From Sediminibacillus albus (GTDB lineage Bacteria > Bacillota > Bacilli > Bacillales > Amphibacillaceae), in NCBI RefSeq assembly GCF_900101125.1, contig NZ_FNFL01000001.1, positions 372,001-436,000 on the forward strand: a DNA stretch of 64,000 nt, in the 5' to 3' direction. The notes under the pieces are model-generated. The model did no database searches. It was not told where the DNA came from and saw only the letters and a list, made by a program, of their open reading frames with translations. Each line of letters starts with the position of its first letter. Within the stretch, counting starts at the first letter, position 1. Shown here in pieces: positions 48,233 to 57,566 of this stretch. The position numbers and the translations under genes were made by a program.

Positions 48233-49147
48233 TTACTCCCGGTGATTAGCACGCGGATGGCTGTTCATATAGATATTGCGAAGATGATCCTTAGTCACAT
48301 GAGTATAAATCTGTGTTGAAGATAACTGTTCATGGCCAAGCAACTCCTGGACAACTCTTAAATCAGCCCCCTCATTCAGCATATGGGTAGCAAAAGTGTG
48401 CCTTAGTTTATGGGGATGAAGATTTACGGTTAACGCTGCATCTTTCACTATTTTTTCCAAAATCAATCTTACTCCGCGCGGCGTTAAAGGATTACCTCTG
48501 GCATTTAAAAAAACGGCAGTAGAGGGAGTTGACGTTTTTTGCAGCAATTGTTTTCTTCCATTGTTTATGTAATTCTGCACAGAAATATCTGCAAAGCTTC
48601 CAAACGGCAAATAGCGTTCCTTCCTGCCTTTACCCCTTACAAGTATTGAACCAATATCAAAATCTATATCCTCAAGTAACAGGCCCGTACACTCGCTAAC
48701 CCGGATTCCTGTTCCATAAATCAGCTCAAGTATGGCTTGATTTCTTTGTCCGAGAGGGGTTGTCAAATCACTAGCCTCAAACAATTTCTCCAGTTCTTCT
48801 TTGTATAGAAATCCTGGTACAGGCTGATCCGTTTTCGGCATCTTTATATGAAGAAATGGGTTCGCTTTAACATCCAATTCTCTGTCCAAAAATTTATAAA
48901 AGCTTCTTAAGCTTGATATTTTCCTTGAGACACTGCGACGGGACAGTTTTTTCTCATACAAAGAGGTAAGATAAATTCTGACCGTTTGGTAGTCAACATT
49001 TTCTAAACTGCTAATTGCTTCTCTTTGGAGAAAATCAAAAAAGTTATCAATGTCTTTTTGATAAAACTCAATGGTGTACGAAGAAGCGTTTTTTTCAATT
49101 TGCAAATACTCTGTAAAGGCTTTCTTAGCTTCCTTCCAATTTATCAT
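48233..49147 (-). CDS. xerC: Site-specific tyrosine recombinase XerC (CodV)
   Basis: With XerD, this recombinase resolves chromosome dimers at dif. The 304-residue protein has the N-terminal SAM-like domain (FTEYLQIEKNASSYTIEFY) and the catalytic domain with Arg in ELIYGTGIRVSE, Lys in RGKGRKERYLPF, His-x2-Arg in HKLRHTFATHML and Tyr in SSTQIYTHV. I start at ATG 49145-49147 behind GAGGTGGGG rather than 19 codons upstream. It is the first gene of the xerC-hslV-hslU-codY operon. Confidence 0.97.
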   Translation of the reverse strand: MINWKEAKKAFTEYLQIEKNASSYTIEFYQKDIDNFFDFLQREAISSLENVDYQTVRIYLTSLYEKKLSRRSVSRKISSLRSFYKFLDRELDVKANPFLHIKMPKTDQPVPGFLYKEELEKLFEASDLTTPLGQRNQAILELIYGTGIRVSECTGLLLEDIDFDIGSILVRGKGRKERYLPFGSFADISVQNYINNGRKQLLQKTSTPSTAVFLNARGNPLTPRGVRLILEKIVKDAALTVNLHPHKLRHTFATHMLNEGADLRVVQELLGHEQLSSTQIYTHVTKDHLRNIYMNSHPRANHRE

Positions 49148-49276
49148 TTTCCCCACCTCGCTCAAGGCGTTTAAATAGTAACACATCTGCCCTTGTCCAT
49201 GCAATGTATTTTACAAAATTGTAACAAAATTCTGAATTGTATCCTGCAGGCTGTTTTTTTAGTAAGGAAACTATAT

Positions 49277-49307
49277 GAAAGGCTGCCGTTAATCTCGACA
49301 ACCTTTC
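49277..49307 (-). other. 12-bp hairpin in the xerC operon leader
   Basis: GAAAGGCTGCCG (49277-49288) and CGACAACCTTTC (49296-49307) pair over 12 bp; the minus-strand RNA form has two G-U pairs. The loop is 7 bases. No T run follows. It begins about 40 bases into the transcript predicted from the promoter at 49354-49382, so it is probably an mRNA structure rather than a terminator of the gene upstream, although termination of 49434-49757 here is possible. Confidence 0.5.
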
Positions 49308-49353
49308 TATGCCGCAATGACAGTGTCAAGTAAAACCCTCTTACAGAACGGTA

Positions 49354-49382
49354 ATTATAGCCGTATTTTTGACAACTGTCAA
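49354..49382 (-). promoter_or_regulatory. Consensus sigma-A promoter of xerC-hslV-hslU-codY
   Basis: On the minus strand TTGACA (49377-49382) and TATAAT (49354-49359) are perfect consensus hexamers with a 17-base spacer. The -35 is inside a TTGACA/TGTCAA inverted repeat that could be an operator. The predicted leader is about 200 bases. A weaker second promoter (TTGCAT with TACTAT, spacer 18) lies closer to xerC. Confidence 0.85.
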
Positions 49383-49433
49383 ATAAGAACTTTTTCCGAC
49401 ATTTTTATTTTGGCGAACAAGCGGAACACCGGA

Positions 49434-49757
49434 TTATTTTTCTTCCAATATACCGATTTGTTCTATTTTTTCTTTCGTTTCCGGTGTTCCTAATTCATGG
49501 ATCCTTTTATAAATATTGACCATTTCATCGTCGTATTGCTCTCGTTCTTTATCAGCTGATATTTCTTGGAAAGGAGCACGGTAATGCAATTCAGCAGATC
49601 GGCTGCCGGCCAAGTGTTGTTCATGGAATAAATTTTCGATGCTTAGTTTGTCTTCATAATTGCCTTCAATCTCGTATTCTACACTATTATCAGGAGTCGG
49701 AGCTGATTTCACTTCTCCAGAATCAACCTTCACATAATATTTTTTCTTTTCAGACAT
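49434..49757 (-). CDS. Unknown acidic protein between topA and xerC
   Basis: I do not recognise a named family. The 107-residue product has no signal peptide or membrane segment. It begins MSEKKKYYVKVDSGEV, has a beta-rich first half (VEYEIEGNYEDKLSIE) and a helical, acidic second half (EREQYDDEMVNIYKRIHELGTPETKEKIEQI). ATG 49755-49757 has AGGAGG 7 bases upstream, so it is surely translated. It stands where B. subtilis has trmFO, but its size and sequence are unrelated to TrmFO. It lies between the topA terminator and the xerC promoter, so it is probably monocistronic. Confidence 0.82.
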   Translation of the reverse strand: MSEKKKYYVKVDSGEVKSAPTPDNSVEYEIEGNYEDKLSIENLFHEQHLAGSRSAELHYRAPFQEISADKEREQYDDEMVNIYKRIHELGTPETKEKIEQIGILEEK

Positions 49758-49863
49758 ATTATCCCTCCTATTCATTATTCTCATACCCTAAATATCGATT
49801 TTTGTAACAAAACATCTACGAAATATCTGTTCTGAAAACTGAAAGCAGCTTTCAACTAAAATG

Positions 49864-49895
49864 AAAATAAAAACACCAAACCATTTGGTTTGGTG
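49864..49895 (-). terminator. topA terminator
   Basis: The perfect 9-bp stem CACCAAACC / GGTTTGGTG with an ATTT loop lies 24 bases after the topA stop and is followed on the minus strand by TTTTTATTTT. It is a classic intrinsic terminator. Confidence 0.93.
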
Positions 49896-49918
49896 CTTTG
49901 CGCCCGCTCTATCATTTA

Positions 49919-51994
49919 TCAGTTTTGTGTTTCTTCCTTATAATCGCAGTTGGTACACTGAATTTGTGTGCCTTTTTTAGACTTTTTCTCTACTAACAAA
50001 GAGTCACATTTCGGACATGGCCTGGAAATTGGCTTATCCCAGGAAATGAATTCACAGTCAGGATAGCGGTCACACCCATAAAATGTCCTTTTTTTCTTTG
50101 TTTTTCGTTCTACTACATTGCCTTCTTTACAGGTAGGGCACTTTACGCCTATCTCCTTTAAAATCGGCTTTGTATTGCGGCATTCTGGAAAGTTTGAGCA
50201 AGCAAGGAACTTGCCGTATCTTCCCATTTTATAAACCATCTCATGGCCGCAATTTTCACAGTCAATACCAGCTGGCTCATCTTTTATTTCTATTTTTTCC
50301 ATTTCTTTTTCTGCTTTTTCTAATCGTTTATCAAAACCGGTGTAGAATTCATCTATAATTTTGATCCATTCTGTTTTTCCATCTTCGACCGCATCCAGGT
50401 CGCCTTCCATTTTCACCGTGAAGTCAACATCTATGATCTCCGGGAAAAACTCTTTTAATAAATCAATTACTATTTCACCCAGTTCCGTCGGGACAAACCG
50501 TTTATTATCCAAAGTAACATAGCCTCTGCGCTGGATGGTATCCAAAGTCGGTGCATATGTGGATGGACGTCCCAGTCCTTGTTCTTCCATAGTACGGACA
50601 AGCCGTGCTTCGGTATATCTTGGCGGCGGCTGTGTAAAGTGCTGGTTCGGTTCAATCTCACCTGCTTTAACAGTCATGCCTTCTTTTAAGTCCGGCAGCA
50701 GTATGTCTTCTTCCTTTTTATTATCATCCCGGCCTTCGATATAAACTTTCATAAATCCCTTAAACTTAACTTTTGATCCTGATGCCCGGAATTCGACTCC
50801 TTCATTAATTAAGTGAACCGTCATAGTGTCCATCACGGCAGGGGCCATTTGACTTGCAGTAAATCGATCCCAAATTAATTTGTAAAGACGGTATTGGTCC
50901 CTGGACAGCATACTTTTCAAAGACTTCGGATCCCGGTAAACAGATGTAGGCCTGATTGCTTCATGGGCATCTTGTGCTCCTTCAGCGTTTTTAGCCTTCT
51001 TACTTGAGCCGAGATATTCCTTGCCATAATTCTCCGTAACATACTCAGCTGCTTCCTTTTTAGCTGTCTCGGAAATTCTGGTGGAATCTGTTCTCATGTA
51101 AGTGATCAATCCGATTGTTCCCTCTTTTTTGCCTAAATCGATTCCTTCATATAATTGCTGGGCAACCATCATTGTTTTTCTTGCCCTGAAGTTAAGCTTC
51201 CGGGCTGCCTCTTGTTGTAAAGAAGAAGTAGTGAACGGTTTGGAAGGATTACGTTTTCTTTCTCGTTTATTCACCTTATCGATGGTAAAATCCTTTCCAT
51301 TTAGCTTGGAAAGAACTTTGTCGACTTCTTCTTTATTAGGTAAATCCTGCTTCTTACCGTCGATGCCATAAAAGGCACCTTCGAATTTTTCGCTGCCTTT
51401 TAAAAAGTCAGCTTCGATTGACCAATATTCGTCAGGTTCAAACTTCTCTATTTCCCGTTCCCGTTCAATAATCATTTTCACGGCAACTGATTGGACTCTT
51501 CCGGCACTTAAGCCTTTTTTTACTTTCTTCCATAAAAGCGGACTGATATTGTAGCCAACTAATCGGTCCAAAATCCGCCTTGCCTGCTGGGCATCTACTA
51601 AATCCATATCTATCGCCCGTGGATGTTTGAATGATTCTTTGATCGCGTCTTTAGTGATTTCATTGAACACTACCCGACAGTCAGAGCTGCCGTCGATATC
51701 TAAACTGTGGGCAAGGTGCCAGGCAATCGCTTCCCCTTCTCTGTCAGGGTCGGCAGCAAGATAAACCTTTTTAGCTTTCTTTGCAGCTGTTTTTAGTTCT
51801 TTTAATACTGGTCCCTTTCCACGGATCGTTATATATCTGGGTTCAAATTCATTATCTACATCGACACCCATTTGACTTTTTGGTAAATCCCGCACATGCC
51901 CCATTGAAGCTTTCACTTTATATTTTTTGCCTAGATAACGTTCAATCGTTTTGGCTTTTGCAGGAGATTCTACAATTACAAGATAATCTGCCAT
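49919..51994 (-). CDS. topA: DNA topoisomerase I
   Basis: TopA relaxes negative supercoils. The 691-residue type IA enzyme has the TOPRIM domain ([34 protein letters not shown]), the catalytic Tyr in [14 protein letters not shown] (near 298) and three C-terminal four-Cys zinc motifs ([33 protein letters not shown]). I start at ATG 51992-51994 behind GGGAGG rather than 12 codons upstream. The expected downstream neighbour trmFO is absent. Confidence 0.98.
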   Translation of the reverse strand: MADYLVIVESPAKAKTIERYLGKKYKVKASMGHVRDLPKSQMGVDVDNEFEPRYITIRGKGPVLKELKTAAKKAKKVYLAADPDREGEAIAWHLAHSLDIDGSSDCRVVFNEITKDAIKESFKHPRAIDMDLVDAQQARRILDRLVGYNISPLLWKKVKKGLSAGRVQSVAVKMIIEREREIEKFEPDEYWSIEADFLKGSEKFEGAFYGIDGKKQDLPNKEEVDKVLSKLNGKDFTIDKVNKRERKRNPSKPFTTSSLQQEAARKLNFRARKTMMVAQQLYEGIDLGKKEGTIGLITYMRTDSTRISETAKKEAAEYVTENYGKEYLGSSKKAKNAEGAQDAHEAIRPTSVYRDPKSLKSMLSRDQYRLYKLIWDRFTASQMAPAVMDTMTVHLINEGVEFRASGSKVKFKGFMKVYIEGRDDNKKEEDILLPDLKEGMTVKAGEIEPNQHFTQPPPRYTEARLVRTMEEQGLGRPSTYAPTLDTIQRRGYVTLDNKRFVPTELGEIVIDLLKEFFPEIIDVDFTVKMEGDLDAVEDGKTEWIKIIDEFYTGFDKRLEKAEKEMEKIEIKDEPAGIDCENCGHEMVYKMGRYGKFLACSNFPECRNTKPILKEIGVKCPTCKEGNVVERKTKKKRTFYGCDRYPDCEFISWDKPISRPCPKCDSLLVEKKSKKGTQIQCTNCDYKEETQN

Positions 51995-52109
51995 GTTTGT
52001 TCCTCCCAAGAGGTAATCTGTCTCTATCAATTGATTAGTTTTTTATTTATTTCTTCCGAAGAGGAAAACTGTCCTTCCGGGTCTGAAATTTGTCTGATAA
52101 ATCTTCCCT

Positions 52110-52139
52110 ATTATTAAATACTTTTTTATGATTTGTCAA
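52110..52139 (-). promoter_or_regulatory. Putative sigma-A promoter of topA
   Basis: TTGACA (52134-52139) and AATAAT (52110-52115) on the minus strand are 18 bases apart. They lie immediately after the dprA stop and about 115 bases before topA. Confidence 0.6.
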
Positions 52140-52144
52140 ACGTG

Positions 52145-53086
52145 CTACTGTAGATCATTCAAAAAATCGAAAGCGATTTCTCGTTTTTCTGACAAAAACC
52201 GACTCCATTTGCTACTGGCATACTGCCAATCCTCCAGCAAATCATAGGTATTTTGTACTAATTTAGCCCCCTCCTGAATCATTTTATTACAGCCCGCAGC
52301 TTCAGGAGACAATGGGGAACCTGGAATTGCATATACCTCCCTGCCTTGGTCTAACGCTTGGTCGACGGTGATTAATGTCCCGCTTTTTTCCTTTGCCTCG
52401 ACAACTAGAGTACCGAAGCTCAAGCCGCTGATTAACCTGTTTCTTTCCGGAAAATAGTAACGCTGGGGAGGGCTGTTTGGAGGGTATTCAGACAGGAGTA
52501 ATTGGGAAGCCGCCATTGTATGAAAAAGACCTCTATGATCTTTCGGATAAATATGCCGGAAACCTCCACCTAGAACAGCAATCGTTTTTCCTGATCCTTC
52601 GATTGCCAATTGATGGGCAAAGCCATCAATTCCTTTAGCCATTCCGCTAACGATTAACCAGCCTTCACTAATCAATGGCGGGATAATTTTATTCATTTTA
52701 TAACACGCCTCTTTCGAAGGGGTTCTTGTGCCAACGATACTTAATGAAGGAAAATGCCGCACTAAGCCTATTTCTCCAATGAAGTATAATACGAGCGGAC
52801 AATCCTTAATGCTTCTCAGTAGGGGAGGATAAGCGGAGTCAAATATTGTAACAGCTTGAAAGTTAGATAAGTCTGCTTGGAGCTGATGGAAGACGTGTGA
52901 GCTGTGGAGATCTGAGTAGAGGGAACGAGCCCGGTTTTCTGACAAGGAGAAATTTTGCTTCAAATCTAGGATTGAATAGTTGAAAACCTGTTCTAACTGA
53001 GGGTCCTCATTTAAAATTTTTCGCATTAACGGTCTTGTTGCTCCCCGACATCGGTGAATAAGGAGCAGTTTGTTTTTTCGGTCCAT
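52145..53086 (-). CDS. dprA: DNA processing protein DprA (Smf)
   Basis: DprA loads RecA on incoming single-stranded DNA during transformation. The 313-residue protein has an N-terminal helical region and the Rossmann core: SIVGTRTPSKEA, VSGMAKGIDGFAHQLA, VLGGGFRHIYPKDH, YYFPERNRLISGLS and KSGTLITVDQALDQGREVYAIPG. The C-terminal winged helix of longer DprA proteins is missing, as in many Bacilli. It lies after the sucCD terminator. Confidence 0.95.
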   Translation of the reverse strand: MDRKNKLLLIHRCRGATRPLMRKILNEDPQLEQVFNYSILDLKQNFSLSENRARSLYSDLHSSHVFHQLQADLSNFQAVTIFDSAYPPLLRSIKDCPLVLYFIGEIGLVRHFPSLSIVGTRTPSKEACYKMNKIIPPLISEGWLIVSGMAKGIDGFAHQLAIEGSGKTIAVLGGGFRHIYPKDHRGLFHTMAASQLLLSEYPPNSPPQRYYFPERNRLISGLSFGTLVVEAKEKSGTLITVDQALDQGREVYAIPGSPLSPEAAGCNKMIQEGAKLVQNTYDLLEDWQYASSKWSRFLSEKREIAFDFLNDLQ

Positions 53087-53114
53087 GCCATTCCACTTCC
53101 TTCTTGATTAAATA

Positions 53115-53152
53115 TGTAAAAGCTGGCTTAAAACGTTCCGCTTTAAGCCAGC
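53115..53152 (-). terminator. sucCD terminator
   Basis: A perfect 11-bp stem GCTGGCTTAAA / TTTAAGCCAGC (53122-53132 with 53142-53152) starts 9 bases after the sucD stop and is followed on the minus strand by TTTTACA. Confidence 0.9.
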
Positions 53153-53161
53153 CGCCAATGA

Positions 53162-54064
53162 TTAATGAGTTTTACATTTATCCAAAAGACCTTTGTCTTT
53201 CAAAACGCCAATCATTGTTTCTCCCATGACAGCAGGGGTTTCAGCCACCTGAATGCCACAGTCATTCATTACTTTAATCTTTTCTTCTGCGGTTCCTTTA
53301 CCACCTGAAATAATTGCTCCAGCATGGCCCATACGTTTTCCAGGAGGCGCAGTAGCACCGCCAATAAAGCCTACTACAGGTTTCGTCATATTTGCTTTCA
53401 CCCATTCAGCAGCTTCTTCCTCAGCAGTACCTCCGATTTCACCAATCATCATTACTGCTTCTGTATCAGGATCTTCATTAAACGCTTTAAGTACATCGAT
53501 GAAATCTGTGCCATTAACAGGGTCCCCGCCGATACCAACAGCAGTCGACTGGCCGAATCCTTGCTCTGACAATTGATGTACAGCTTCATAAGTCAATGTT
53601 CCCGAACGTGACACAACGCCAATATGACCTTTTTTATGGATATATCCCGGCATGATACCTATTTTGCATTCTTCAGGAGTTATCACACCTGGACAGTTAG
53701 GGCCTACAAGACGGGTTTTCTTGCCTTCCATATACCGCTTTACCTTTATCATATCAAGGACCGGAATATGCTCAGTGATGCAAATTGCCAAATCAAGTTC
53801 TGCATCAACCGCTTCCATAATTGCATCAGCGGCAAATGCAGCAGGCACATAAATTACCGAAGCATTAGCGCCAGTTTTTTCAACAGCCTCTTGAACAGTA
53901 TCAAATACAGGTACCCCTTCTACTTCGGTGCCGCCTTTTTTAGGAGTGACACCGCCGACAATTTTAGTGCCATATTCCAGCATTTGTTTTGTATGGAAAA
54001 GGGCTGTAGAACCTGTAATACCTTGAACTATTACTTTTGTATCTTTATTAACAAATACACTCAT
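53162..54064 (-). CDS. sucD: Succinyl-CoA synthetase alpha subunit
   Basis: This subunit carries the phospho-His and binds CoA in the succinyl-CoA to succinate step of the TCA cycle. The 300-residue product shows the CoA-binding Rossmann motif [23 protein letters not shown], and the active-site His in [17 protein letters not shown] (His near 245). It follows sucC after 121 bases, a gap that contains a possible AGCAGC/GCTGCT stem-loop (54108-54145). Confidence 0.98.
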   Translation of the reverse strand: MSVFVNKDTKVIVQGITGSTALFHTKQMLEYGTKIVGGVTPKKGGTEVEGVPVFDTVQEAVEKTGANASVIYVPAAFAADAIMEAVDAELDLAICITEHIPVLDMIKVKRYMEGKKTRLVGPNCPGVITPEECKIGIMPGYIHKKGHIGVVSRSGTLTYEAVHQLSEQGFGQSTAVGIGGDPVNGTDFIDVLKAFNEDPDTEAVMMIGEIGGTAEEEAAEWVKANMTKPVVGFIGGATAPPGKRMGHAGAIISGGKGTAEEKIKVMNDCGIQVAETPAVMGETMIGVLKDKGLLDKCKTH

Positions 54065-54185
54065 TTTCGTCCGTCCTTTCTATTTTTACTCTTCAGGGAC
54101 TATCTTTAGCAGCGATGAATCCAAGAGGAAACCATTCGGGCTGCTTTCATTTAGCCATAGAAATACCGCACCACTGTCTTATAAC

Positions 54186-55346
54186 CTATTTAACTAGTGA
54201 TACGATTTTTTCCGCACCGTCTGCCATTGACTCAGCAGCAGTTATATTCAGGCCGGAATCAGCAAGAATCTGTTTGCCTAGATCGACGTTTGTTCCTTCG
54301 AGGCGAACAACAAGCGGAATCTCCAAACCGACTTGCTTAGTTGCTTCTACAACGCCCTCGGCGATCACATCACACTTCATAATTCCGCCAAAAATGTTGA
54401 CCAAAATTCCCTTTACATTGGAATCGGACAAAATGATTTTAAATGCTTCGGTTACTTTTTCGGCTGTAGCACCGCCCCCTACATCAAGGAAGTTTGCGGG
54501 ATCGCCGCCATAGTGCTTAATTATATCCATGGTTGCCATGGCAAGGCCGGCGCCATTAACCATACAGCCAATATTCCCATCAAGAGCAATATAGCTGAGG
54601 TCATGTTTTGATGCTTCAATTTCTTTTTCATCTTCTTCTTCTAAGTCGCGGTATTCAGCGATATCCTTTTGGCGGAATACCGCGTTATCATCAAAATTCA
54701 ACTTAGCATCCAAAGCAAGGACTTCCCCATCTCCAGTTGTAACTAAAGGATTTATTTCAGCAATGGAGCAATCTTTTTCTTCAAAAACAGTATATAAGCC
54801 AATCATGAACTTAACTGCTTTTGAGAGATATTCTTTCGGAATGTTAAGGTTAAATGCCAGTCTTCTTGCCTGGAAAGGTGTCAAACCGACAACAGGGTCA
54901 ATTACTTCTTTAAAAATTTTCTCGGGAGTTTCTGCTGCCACTTCTTCGATTTCTGTTCCGCCTTCTTCGGATGCCATCATAGTTACCCGGGAAGTAGCGC
55001 GGTCCAGCACTAAACCGACATAGTATTCTTTTTTGATATCGCAGCCTTCTTCTATGAGTAAACGCTTAACTTCTTTACCCTCAGGTCCTGTTTGGTGAGT
55101 AACCAGCGTTTTACCAAGAATTTCGTCGGCATATGTACGCACTTCATCAAGATTTTTAGCTACTTTTACTCCGCCAGCCTTACCTCTGCCGCCGGCATGA
55201 ATTTGTGCTTTTACTACCGATACATCACTGCCTAATGCTTTCGCAGCTTCTACTGCTTCATCTACGGTATAAGCAACACGGCCATCCGGAACAGCAACGC
55301 CGTATTTACGCAAGATTTCTTTGCCTTGATACTCGTGAATGTTCAT
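54186..55346 (-). CDS. sucC: Succinyl-CoA synthetase beta subunit
   Basis: This is the nucleotide-binding ATP-grasp subunit of the succinyl-CoA synthetase. The 386-residue product shows [40 protein letters not shown], and [19 protein letters not shown] start at ATG 55344-55346 behind GGGAGG rather than 6 codons upstream. A promoter-like pair lies about 40-65 bases upstream. Confidence 0.98.
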   Translation of the reverse strand: MNIHEYQGKEILRKYGVAVPDGRVAYTVDEAVEAAKALGSDVSVVKAQIHAGGRGKAGGVKVAKNLDEVRTYADEILGKTLVTHQTGPEGKEVKRLLIEEGCDIKKEYYVGLVLDRATSRVTMMASEEGGTEIEEVAAETPEKIFKEVIDPVVGLTPFQARRLAFNLNIPKEYLSKAVKFMIGLYTVFEEKDCSIAEINPLVTTGDGEVLALDAKLNFDDNAVFRQKDIAEYRDLEEEDEKEIEASKHDLSYIALDGNIGCMVNGAGLAMATMDIIKHYGGDPANFLDVGGGATAEKVTEAFKIILSDSNVKGILVNIFGGIMKCDVIAEGVVEATKQVGLEIPLVVRLEGTNVDLGKQILADSGLNITAAESMADGAEKIVSLVK

Positions 55347-55382
55347 CTTCCATCCTCCCATCAATTTTCACTGCAAATCCAT

Positions 55383-55410
55383 TGTATAAAAAAAAGTCGT
55401 ATACTGTCCA
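55383..55410 (-). promoter_or_regulatory. Putative sigma-A promoter of sucCD
   Basis: TGGACA (55405-55410) and TATACA (55383-55388) on the minus strand are 16 bases apart; a TACAAT overlaps at an 18-base spacing. It lies about 40 bases upstream of sucC and after the ylqH stop. Confidence 0.55.
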
Positions 55411-55452
55411 CACATTACTATCAATTATCAATAGATTCATAACTTTTTAGCA

Positions 55453-55722
55453 TTACATCTTCTTATCTGCCCTGTATATAAACGCGAATACTTCCGCTAC
55501 TGCTTGATATAATTCATCAGGTATTGATTCATTGATATCCAGCTCAGATAGAAGTTCGACCAATGTAGAATCCTCCTGGATCGGGATATTGGCAGCCTCC
55601 GCCCTTGCAATAATATTATCTGCAACATACCCTCTCCCAGCTGCTGTCAGTTTTGGCGCTGTATCTTTATCCTCCTGGTATCTTAAAGCTGCTGCTTTTC
55701 TGAATGGTTTTTTTTCAGTCAT
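55453..55722 (-). CDS. ylqH: FlhB C-domain-like protein YlqH
   Basis: The 89-residue product aligns along its whole length with the cytoplasmic C-domain of FlhB encoded at 27973-29076. Compare AALRYQEDKDTAPKLTAAGRG with AIKYDEDKADAPYVVAKGVD, and YQAVAEVFAFIYRADKK with FQAVAEVLAYVYKMGHK. It has no membrane part and no NPTH cleavage motif. It overlaps the ylqG stop by 4 bases. The function is unknown; a role in export specificity is inference. Confidence 0.9.
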   Translation of the reverse strand: MTEKKPFRKAAALRYQEDKDTAPKLTAAGRGYVADNIIARAEAANIPIQEDSTLVELLSELDINESIPDELYQAVAEVFAFIYRADKKM

Positions 55723-57554
55723 ATCCGGTAGTCGACTCCTTGTTTTCTGTCATTGCCAGTATCTGATTGAATCATAGAAAGTTCTTTACTATTGCTTTCC
55801 AAAGGTTTAAGTTGAACAGAAGATAAGTGGTAATCAAGGTTTTTCAACCCCTGCTGCAGAGCCGGCTTAAAAAAAGAAAATAAGCGATCAAGCTGTTCGT
55901 TATTATTGTAAACAGTTATACTGACCATTCTTTTTTGTATATTCATATCCACCACAGTCTCTTCCATCTTTTCCAAATCCAAATAAAATAAAATATGGCA
56001 AAAATCAGGATTTATTTTTCCGGATTCATCCTTCTGGCCTTCAATGTCGATAGAAATATCTTTTTTCATTCCGATTTTATCTCCGGGAAGCTGAAGGTTT
56101 ATTTGTAAGAAGTTCCCCGCCTCCTGTTGATTGGTGAGCTGTATCCCATTTAAGAAATGAAGTAAAGTGTCAAGCTTTTCAATTCCTTTCCCGCTGCTGG
56201 TGCTGTCCTGGATTGATTGAAGAAGTAACGACTTCAGGGAATGATCCTTCGATTGTAAGTTATCAAGATTCGCCTTTGCCAGCTCATATTCATGGTTTAT
56301 ACCTGATCCTTGAAATATTTGCTCTAATTTAGCCAGAAAGTATTGTTTTGGATTCGATGCCAGCTGCTTTTGGCCTTCTATACTGCCTGCCGTTATTTCA
56401 GATAAAGCAGCAGCAATGGATGGGGATAACTGTTTATCTGCAATACTTTTAAGCAATTGAACTGCTTCCCTGCTTATAGAGGCAGTTTGGGCAGACTGTC
56501 TGATCGTCTCCTTCTGTCCGTCAGTAAGTGGAAACGCTTTGTTTCCTGCCTCTTTCAAAATCTGCATCTGTAATCCTGCAAGCCTTTGCTGTTCATTCGC
56601 AGTTAATGAAGACTTAGCTAATTTATCCGATAGTTGTAAAAGTTCAGCAACAGCCTGCTTTGAATTTTCCGGTAACTGCATGAGTTGTAATTGCTCTATG
56701 TTAGATAGCCATTGCGTTTCTTTTCCTTGAAGAGTAAAAGGTGGAACCGTACTCGCTGATTGGCTGTTCTGCCAGCTTCGCCAGTTTTCCTGCCAGTCTG
56801 CAAAACGGACAGTGGAAGGAAGCATTTCTGTTTTTTTTAACAACTGGAAAATCACTTGTTTTTCTTGGTTTACCTCCTTGATTATTTGGTTTCTAAGTTG
56901 AACATCCAAAGAATTACCTTCCTGGAAAGTAAATTGACTTATCTTACCTGCAAGGGCTGCTTGGTTAGCAGTCGGTGTTCCGGAAGCCTTTATATTGCTT
57001 TGTACGGTTGACAGCAAATCCCCAAAGGCATTTTCATTGATAGCTTTAACAGCCTTATAAACAGATGGTGTCACAGGAAGCTTGCGGTGGAACATCTGCA
57101 TTATTATCTGGCGTGCCGTCTGCTTATCAATCGATCCTTCTAGCAGCTTAAATGCTTCTCCAAGACTCTCTTTTTGAAAAGGAATCTTATCTATTAGCAA
57201 TTGCCTGAGTAAAGCAGACCGGGTTTTTGTCTCTTTCAACCCCAACTCTTCAAAAAGCTTGGAAATAGCTTGCTTAGATTGATCAGCAGGCCTGTTGGAC
57301 AAAATTTTCAACCGGATAAATTGGCCGACAGACTGAACCTGAAACCAGTAGTTATCCTTAACAGTCAAAGGCGCCTCCAATTGGGCAACCATTTGCTGGT
57401 TTCCGAGCTGAATGGAAGCTTTTTGATCCGGATAAAGTTTCAACACTTTCCCGGCCAATATTTGCCCTGGTTTTAAAGACAGGCTTTGCTGAGCCGGCAT
57501 TTTATTATGTAAAGTATCAAAAAGTTTTGAAGCAGCAGGGTTCGTTCCAGCCAT
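55719..57554 (-). CDS. ylqG: FliK-like protein YlqG
   Basis: This large protein of 611 residues has no membrane segment or signal. The N-terminal 80 residues contain a small beta domain (GQILAGKVLKLYPDQKASIQLG), the middle is helical and Gln/Ser/Leu-rich, and the C-terminal 110 residues (FLQINLQLPGDKIGM to MVSITVYNNNEQLDRLF) resemble the Flg_hook domain of FliK. It overlaps ylqH and lies 12 bases after rnhB. Position and pairing match B. subtilis ylqG. The exact function is not known. Confidence 0.85.
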   Translation of the reverse strand: MAGTNPAASKLFDTLHNKMPAQQSLSLKPGQILAGKVLKLYPDQKASIQLGNQQMVAQLEAPLTVKDNYWFQVQSVGQFIRLKILSNRPADQSKQAISKLFEELGLKETKTRSALLRQLLIDKIPFQKESLGEAFKLLEGSIDKQTARQIIMQMFHRKLPVTPSVYKAVKAINENAFGDLLSTVQSNIKASGTPTANQAALAGKISQFTFQEGNSLDVQLRNQIIKEVNQEKQVIFQLLKKTEMLPSTVRFADWQENWRSWQNSQSASTVPPFTLQGKETQWLSNIEQLQLMQLPENSKQAVAELLQLSDKLAKSSLTANEQQRLAGLQMQILKEAGNKAFPLTDGQKETIRQSAQTASISREAVQLLKSIADKQLSPSIAAALSEITAGSIEGQKQLASNPKQYFLAKLEQIFQGSGINHEYELAKANLDNLQSKDHSLKSLLLQSIQDSTSSGKGIEKLDTLLHFLNGIQLTNQQEAGNFLQINLQLPGDKIGMKKDISIDIEGQKDESGKINPDFCHILFYLDLEKMEETVVDMNIQKRMVSITVYNNNEQLDRLFSFFKPALQQGLKNLDYHLSSVQLKPLESNSKELSMIQSDTGNDRKQGVDYRI

Positions 57555-57566
57555 ATTAGCACTCCT

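Noticed and set aside
49212-49228. CodY-box-like sequence (AATTTTGTAAAAT) in the xerC leader
   Set aside because: Only 10 of 15 positions fit and the centre CWG is lost. It is more likely ordinary AT-rich DNA.
53624-54109. Plus-strand open frame of 161 codons
   Set aside because: It is antisense to sucD, with His/Phe/Tyr-rich composition typical of a complementary frame.
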